From Actinomycetota bacterium (GTDB lineage Bacteria > Actinomycetota > Actinomycetes > Actinomycetales > Microbacteriaceae), in assembly GCA_009704605.1 (NCBI GenBank), contig WLDW01000005.1, forward strand, positions 1 to 17,495: a DNA stretch of 17,495 bases, written 5' to 3'. Below are positions 14,398 to 17,495 of the stretch, in pieces. The first letter of the stretch is position 1, and each line of letters begins with the position of its first letter. Both the position numbers and the translations under genes were made by a program. The notes beneath the pieces are model-generated. The model worked only from the letters and a program-made list of their open reading frames with translations, was not told where the DNA came from and ran no database searches.

Positions 14398-15011
14398 ATC
14401 AGGCTGGGCCACAAGTCCCAGAATTTCCAAACAATAGTTGCGATTAAACCAAAGACTGTAAGAGTAGTAAAAAGCCAGTGCCAGTCGTAGGCATGAACAA
14501 AGAACCCAACGCTTTTTACAGGAACTGGAACAATTCCCTCACTGGCTGCAAACAAGAAGTGTTTCCAGAACATCGGGATCATTCCTGCCCAGGCAACCAT
14601 GCAGTAAGGACAGAGAGCGCCAATTACAAAAACGCTCTGACTAAACAGCCAAAGGACAAATACAAACCCACCAGTCATGCCGAGTGTGAATAGCTGCCAG
14701 AACCACTTAGCAAATTTCGCCCCTGCCAATGTCGCGACGCCGATTAAAACTGGCGCGAAAAATACTGCAAGTCCAATCAGGGGATTAGGGAACCCTAAAA
14801 GTGAAGCCTGCCAGGTCAGCATTACTGACTTACAAGAAATAAACGGACTCACATCGCAGCTAAGAACTGCGTCGGGATTGGTCGCAACCCTTATTCTTTC
14901 GATGGTTAGAGCAAGGGCGGCAATCCAGCCCACTACGCCTCCGGCGATTAGCATCCAGGCGAGCGATGTTGGAGCTCCAATAAGGCTCTGCTCTGAAGGT
15001 TTTTGGCTCAT
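14394..15011 (-). CDS. Vitamin K epoxide reductase-like membrane thiol oxidase (VKOR)
   Basis: Bacterial VKOR homologues reoxidise DsbA-like proteins and pass electrons to quinones, the actinobacterial counterpart of DsbB. With ATG 15011 the protein has 205 residues and about five membrane segments. The loop cysteine pair is Cys52 and Cys60 (SCDVSPFISCKS), followed by TWQASLLGFPNPLIG; the active-site pair is Cys134/Cys137 in CPYC. There is no fused thioredoxin domain and no dsbA-like partner in the window. The start is moderately certain: MSQKPSEQ precedes the first membrane segment as in relatives, with only GGAA 12 bases upstream. ATG 15050 is a possible longer start (+13 residues); ATG 15143 would lie upstream of the predicted promoter. 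It converges on ndk and diverges from rne. Confidence 0.88.
   Translation of the reverse strand: MSQKPSEQSLIGAPTSLAWMLIAGGVVGWIAALALTIERIRVATNPDAVLSCDVSPFISCKSVMLTWQASLLGFPNPLIGLAVFFAPVLIGVATLAGAKFAKWFWQLFTLGMTGGFVFVLWLFSQSVFVIGALCPYCMVAWAGMIPMFWKHFLFAASEGIVPVPVKSVGFFVHAYDWHWLFTTLTVFGLIATIVWKFWDLWPSLI
14404..14421 (+). terminator. Weak hairpin after ndk
   Basis: CTGGG (14404-14408) and CCCAG (14417-14421) form a 5-bp stem with an 8-base loop, followed by AATTTCC. It starts 7 bases after the ndk stop and lies within the VKOR coding sequence. The poor T-run makes intrinsic termination doubtful. Confidence 0.2.
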
Positions 15012-15043
15012 AAATTCAAGTATTCCACGACAATTCTGGGCTT

Positions 15044-15070
15044 TTGCCATATTGGTGTCATACTTATACA
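15044..15070 (+). promoter_or_regulatory. Candidate distal rne promoter (P1)
   Basis: TATACA (15065-15070) is a good -10-like hexamer. TTGCCA (15044-15049) is the nearest -35-like hexamer but is only 15 bp away, which is short. Transcription from here would begin near 15077 and give a leader of about 210 nt before the rne ATG. The same A/T core reads TATAAG on the other strand. Confidence 0.35.
15063..15068 (-). promoter_or_regulatory. Candidate -10 box of the VKOR gene
   Basis: The minus strand reads TATAAG here (5 of 6 to consensus), giving a start near 15056 and a leader of about 45 nt before ATG 15011. No good -35 is visible. The box overlaps the plus-strand TATACA, so the core may fire in both directions. 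Confidence 0.35.
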
Positions 15071-15108
15071 TAGGTGAGCTAGAGCCACATCTTCTAGACG
15101 CCACAGGT

Positions 15109-15137
15109 TTATCGAGCATTTGGCTCCAAGGTATAAG
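15109..15137 (+). promoter_or_regulatory. Candidate proximal rne promoter (P2)
   Basis: TATAAG at 15132-15137 matches the -10 consensus at 5 of 6 positions, with TTATCG (15109-15114, 3 of 6) 17 bp upstream. The implied start near 15144 would give a leader of about 144 nt that keeps the interleaved repeats but lacks the GCTCCAAG element at 15123-15130. Confidence 0.4.
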
Positions 15138-15281
15138 ACCCATCTGGGCAGCTGGCAGGGCGTCGTGACAGCAATGACTCGCAACTACAAAGGTTTAGTC
15201 GGCTACAAAAGTTGCCGATACAGATTTGTTAGCCGAATATCGGCAAAGTGTGTGGGCTTTTGCCAATCGGCAGCTTGGAGC
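15123..15281 (+). promoter_or_regulatory. Long-range anti-Shine-Dalgarno pairing in the rne leader
   Basis: GCTCCAAG (15123-15130) is perfectly complementary to CTTGGAGC (15274-15281), which contains the rne ribosome-binding site GGAG (15277-15280). A third element, GAGCCA (15082-15087), is complementary to TGGCTC (15121-15126) and would compete for the anti-SD. Complementarity is seen; a role in translation control is inferred. Confidence 0.35.
15199..15272 (+). repeat. Interleaved inverted repeats in the rne leader
   Basis: TTGCCGATA (15212-15220) pairs perfectly with TATCGGCAA (15238-15246). TCGGCTA (15199-15205) pairs perfectly with TAGCCGA (15230-15236). The two stems are interleaved, so they form either a pseudoknot or mutually exclusive folds. 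Further alternatives are GCCGA-ATA-TCGGC (15232-15244), GGCAAA/TTTGCC (15242-15247 with 15259-15264) and TGCC-AATC-GGCA (15261-15272), the last ending four bases before the ribosome-binding site. The arrangement suits a cis-acting RNA element or a multi-site operator; it matches nothing I recognise by name. Confidence 0.5.
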
Positions 15282-15287
15282 ACCAAA

Positions 15288-17357
15288 ATGGCAAAAGAAA
15301 AAGACGATTCAGCAAAAGCTGAGAAGCTTCCTAAGAAACAGGACAAGAAGCCTCTAGCGAGTAAGTCAAAATCAGACGACGCGAAGGGCCCTAAAAAAGC
15401 TAACCCAAAGGGTGCCAAAAAAGCCGAACCCAAAGCGGCGGCGAAAGACTCCGAAAAAGCAATCGCTAAAGCAGGATCTAAGCCGGCTGCGCTAAGTGCC
15501 ACATCGCTAATCTTTCAGGCACCGGATCTTCCACCTGTTGAACCTCGCAAAAAGTCAAACAACAAGAAAAACTCCGAGGCCGAGTCTGAATCTCACCTGA
15601 GAAGAAGATCTCGCCGCAGAGCTGGAGAGCCAATCGATGAATCTTCAGACCTTCCAAACGTTGTAGTAAAGGTCCGCACCCCGCGAGCTCCAAAAGAACC
15701 TAGTAACGAACCACAAAGAGTTAAGGGTTCAACCAGACTTGAGGCCAAAAAGCAGCGCAGGCGTGATGGCAGAGACTCCGGGAGACGTCGTCAGACAATT
15801 ACCGAAACCGAATTCTTAGCCCGTCGCGAGTCGGTAGATCGCATGATGCTGGTTCGATCCAAGGACGCCAAGATTCAACTCTGTGTTGTTGAAGACAAGG
15901 TTTTGGTTGAGCACTACGTCGCACAGAGCCAAGACGGTTCCCTTATTGGAAATGTGTACCTAGGTAAAGTCCAAAACGTACTTCCTTCTATGGAGGCAGC
16001 TTTCGTTGACATCGGCAAGGGCAGAAATGCTGTGCTTTATTCTGGCGAAGTTAACTGGGACGCCGATGGATTAGAGGGTAGACCTAGAAAGATTGAGCTT
16101 GCTCTCAAATCAGGCGACACCATCTTGGTTCAGGTAACAAAGGACTCGGTTGGCCAAAAGGGTGCTCGCTTAACCTCCCAGGTTTCTCTGCCTGGACGGT
16201 ATGTGGTTTACGTGCCAAACGGCAACATGAATGGAATCTCCAAGAAGCTTCCAGATTCGGAACGAGTAAGGCTCAAGAAGATTCTGAAGGACATCGTTCC
16301 AGAAGAAGCCAGCGTGATTGTTAGAACTGCTGCCGAGGGAGCAACTGAGGAACAGCTAACTCTTGATGTCCAGAGACTCCAGGCGCAGTGGACTGGGATC
16401 CAAAACAAGCTCAAAAAAGCCACCCCGCCAACCCTGCTGCACTCCGAGCCAGATCTTCTGGTCAAGATTGTTCGAGACGTGTTCAACGAAGACTTCCAGA
16501 AGATGATCATCGCAGGCGATGACGCCCAGTCGGTTATCACCGAGTACTTGGAGTCAGTGGCACCTGATCTTATGGATCGAGTCGAAAGCTACTCTGGCAA
16601 AGATGACCTATTTGATCACTACCGAGTGGGCGAGCAGATTGACAAGGCTTTGGAGCGCAAGGTTTACCTTCCATCTGGTGGATCGCTGGTTATTGACCGC
16701 ACCGAGGCTATGACCGTGGTTGATGTGAACACCGGAAAGTTCATCGGAAGCGGTGGAAACCTAGAAGAAACAGTAACCAAGAACAACTTGGAAGCTGCTG
16801 AGGAAATCGTTCGTCAGCTTAGACTGCGCGACATCGGTGGAATCATCGTTGTGGACTTTATCGATATGGTGCTTGAGTCCAACAGGGATCTCGTTTCCAG
16901 ACGACTTATTGAATGTCTAGGCCGTGACCGCACCAAGCATCAGGTTGCAGAAGTGACCTCTCTGGGTCTTGTTCAAATGACCAGAAAGAAGCTTGGAATC
17001 GGGCTTTTGGAATCTTTCAGCGAGCCATGTGCGGTTTGTGATTCCAGGGGAGTAATTGTTCACCACGAGCCAATTGTTCGCTCCCGCTCGAACAATGAAG
17101 GAAAGAGCGAGAAAAAGCGTAAGGGTCACATGGATGTTGCAAACGTCGTGACCCCTGAAAAGGCTGTTGAGATCAATAACGTAATGGCCAAGATCGCCGC
17201 TTCCACCCTGGGCAAAACAGCCGAGGCAGAGCCTGTTACCGACCCTAAGGCCGCAGGCCTGGAATCCATTCTTGAGGCCCTTCCAGAGGCAAAGCAGGAA
17301 GTAAAGCGCAAGCCAAGGCGGGCAACCAGCGATGGACCGGTTGACCCCAAGGCTTAG
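15288..17357 (+). CDS. rne: Ribonuclease E/G family endoribonuclease
   Basis: This endonuclease cleaves single-stranded A/U-rich RNA and acts in mRNA decay and rRNA/tRNA processing. The product has 689 residues. Residues 1-180 are a disordered, highly charged extension rich in Lys, Ala, Pro, Glu and Arg, including RRRSRRR and KKQRRRDGR. The catalytic region begins near 180 with FLARRESVDRMMLV, then an S1-type RNA-binding stretch (YLGKVQNVLPSMEAAFVDIG). The magnesium-binding aspartates are Asp479 (VVDVNTG) and Asp523 (VVDFIDM). The zinc-link cysteines are Cys581 and Cys584 (CAVC). A short polar tail of about 90 residues follows. I chose ATG 15288 because GGAG lies seven bases upstream; the frame is open back to TTG 15120, but that text is not family-like and covers the promoter P2. 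rplU follows. Confidence 0.94.
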   Translation: MAKEKDDSAKAEKLPKKQDKKPLASKSKSDDAKGPKKANPKGAKKAEPKAAAKDSEKAIAKAGSKPAALSATSLIFQAPDLPPVEPRKKSNNKKNSEAESESHLRRRSRRRAGEPIDESSDLPNVVVKVRTPRAPKEPSNEPQRVKGSTRLEAKKQRRRDGRDSGRRRQTITETEFLARRESVDRMMLVRSKDAKIQLCVVEDKVLVEHYVAQSQDGSLIGNVYLGKVQNVLPSMEAAFVDIGKGRNAVLYSGEVNWDADGLEGRPRKIELALKSGDTILVQVTKDSVGQKGARLTSQVSLPGRYVVYVPNGNMNGISKKLPDSERVRLKKILKDIVPEEASVIVRTAAEGATEEQLTLDVQRLQAQWTGIQNKLKKATPPTLLHSEPDLLVKIVRDVFNEDFQKMIIAGDDAQSVITEYLESVAPDLMDRVESYSGKDDLFDHYRVGEQIDKALERKVYLPSGGSLVIDRTEAMTVVDVNTGKFIGSGGNLEETVTKNNLEAAEEIVRQLRLRDIGGIIVVDFIDMVLESNRDLVSRRLIECLGRDRTKHQVAEVTSLGLVQMTRKKLGIGLLESFSEPCAVCDSRGVIVHHEPIVRSRSNNEGKSEKKRKGHMDVANVVTPEKAVEINNVMAKIAASTLGKTAEAEPVTDPKAAGLESILEALPEAKQEVKRKPRRATSDGPVDPKA

Positions 17358-17370
17358 GCCCCATTAGACT
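17341..17370 (+). promoter_or_regulatory. rplU promoter overlapping the end of rne
   Basis: TTGACC (17341-17346, 5 of 6 to the -35 consensus) is followed after 18 bp by TAGACT (17365-17370, 4 of 6 to the -10 consensus). The -35 lies in the last codons of rne. The implied start is near 17376, leaving a leader of about 48 nt before rplU. This is the best promoter match I see in the window. Confidence 0.6.
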
Positions 17371-17372
17371 AG

Positions 17373-17400
17373 GGATTTGTTGCCCAGGTGGTAACAATCC
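17373..17400 (+). promoter_or_regulatory. Strong stem-loop in the rplU leader
   Basis: Bases 17373-17384 (GGATTTGTTGCC) pair with 17390-17400 (GGTAACAATCC) to make an 11-bp stem with one bulged T (17378), one G-T wobble (17382-17392) and the 5-base loop CAGGT. No T-run follows, so it is not a standard terminator of rne. It lies between the promoter and the ribosome-binding site. It could be a 5' stabilising hairpin, a processing site between rne and rplU, or a ribosomal-protein leader element. Confidence 0.5.
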
Positions 17401-17423
17401 AAACTTAGAAAAAGGTAAAACAA

Positions 17424-17495
17424 GTGGTTTACGCAGTAGTTCGCGCAGGCGGTCGTCAGGAGAAGGTTTCGGTTGGAACCATCGTGACTCTAGAC
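17424..17495 (+). CDS. rplU: 50S ribosomal protein L21, N-terminal part (3' end outside window)
   Basis: Only the first 24 codons are present, reading VVYAVVRAGGRQEKVSVGTI and then VTLD, with the first residue being Met after GTG initiation. This is the conserved N-terminus of L21, which binds 23S rRNA in the large subunit. The start GTG 17424 has AAAGG (17411-17415) eight bases upstream. The gene runs off the window edge with its frame open. In actinobacteria rplU is normally followed by rpmA (L27) and the GTPase gene obg, which should lie just outside. It has its own promoter inside the end of rne. Confidence 0.92.
   Translation, partial: MVYAVVRAGGRQEKVSVGTIVTLD

Noticed and set aside
15012..15143. 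A VKOR start at ATG 15143.
   Set aside because: It would add 44 polar residues before the first membrane segment and lies upstream of the predicted -10 box at 15063-15068.
15120..15287. A longer RNase E starting at TTG 15120 or ATG 15174.
   Set aside because: The extra residues are Cys/Tyr/Arg-rich and not family-like, the region holds promoter and repeat elements, and ATG 15288 has a well-spaced GGAG.
1..17495. Mobile elements, tRNA/rRNA genes, CRISPR arrays, toxin-antitoxin or defence genes.
   Set aside because: Genes are contiguous housekeeping genes with gaps under 300 bp; none of the gaps shows tRNA-like folds, spaced repeats, transposase remnants or terminal repeats.

Overview
The window is ordinary chromosomal DNA of an actinobacterium, most likely a Microbacteriaceae member of moderate GC (near 50 % by eye), for example a freshwater planktonic 'Luna' lineage (Rhodoluna/Aquiluna type). 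The basis is gene content and order (tig-clpP1-clpP2-clpX; ileS-folC-DUF4233-ndk; VKOR; rne-rplU), paired ClpP1/ClpP2 proteases, an archaeal/Rickettsia-type ValRS, a type-2 IleRS, and an RNase E with an N-terminal extension. The taxon is inferred. I see no mobile element, tRNA, rRNA, CRISPR array, prophage or pseudogene.

Layout. (1) 1-4326, plus strand: the end of trigger factor, a 103-bp gap carrying a ClgR-like palindrome, then clpP1, clpP2, clpX and a BenE-type transporter placed three bases after clpX. This is a protein quality-control block (nascent-chain chaperone, two-component ClpP peptidase, ClpX unfoldase) with a transporter on its end. (2) 4304-8959, minus strand: valS followed 12 bp later by dcp, an M3 zinc peptidase whose tail overlaps the transporter gene tail-to-tail by 23 bp. 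(3) 8960-9039: the divergent valS/ileS promoter region. (4) 9040-14397, plus strand: ileS, folC, a DUF4233 membrane protein and ndk, tightly packed with overlapping starts and stops. (5) 14394-15011, minus strand: a vitamin K epoxide reductase-like thiol oxidase, sharing 4 bp with ndk. (6) 15012-15287: the VKOR/rne divergent region, the most structured non-coding stretch here. (7) 15288-17357: RNase E/G, followed by a promoter, an 11-bp hairpin and the start of rplU (ribosomal protein L21), cut by the window edge.

The coding content is conventional housekeeping. The observations most worth checking are non-coding. The rne leader holds two perfect but interleaved inverted repeats, a GCCGA/TCGGC array, and an octamer perfectly complementary to the rne ribosome-binding site. 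The rplU leader holds a strong hairpin just after a good promoter. The clpP2-clpX junction has an inverted repeat that could hide the clpX ribosome-binding site. A ClgR-like operator lies before clpP1. Together the two leaders suggest that rne and rplU may each be controlled through RNA structure; this is inference from base complementarity only.
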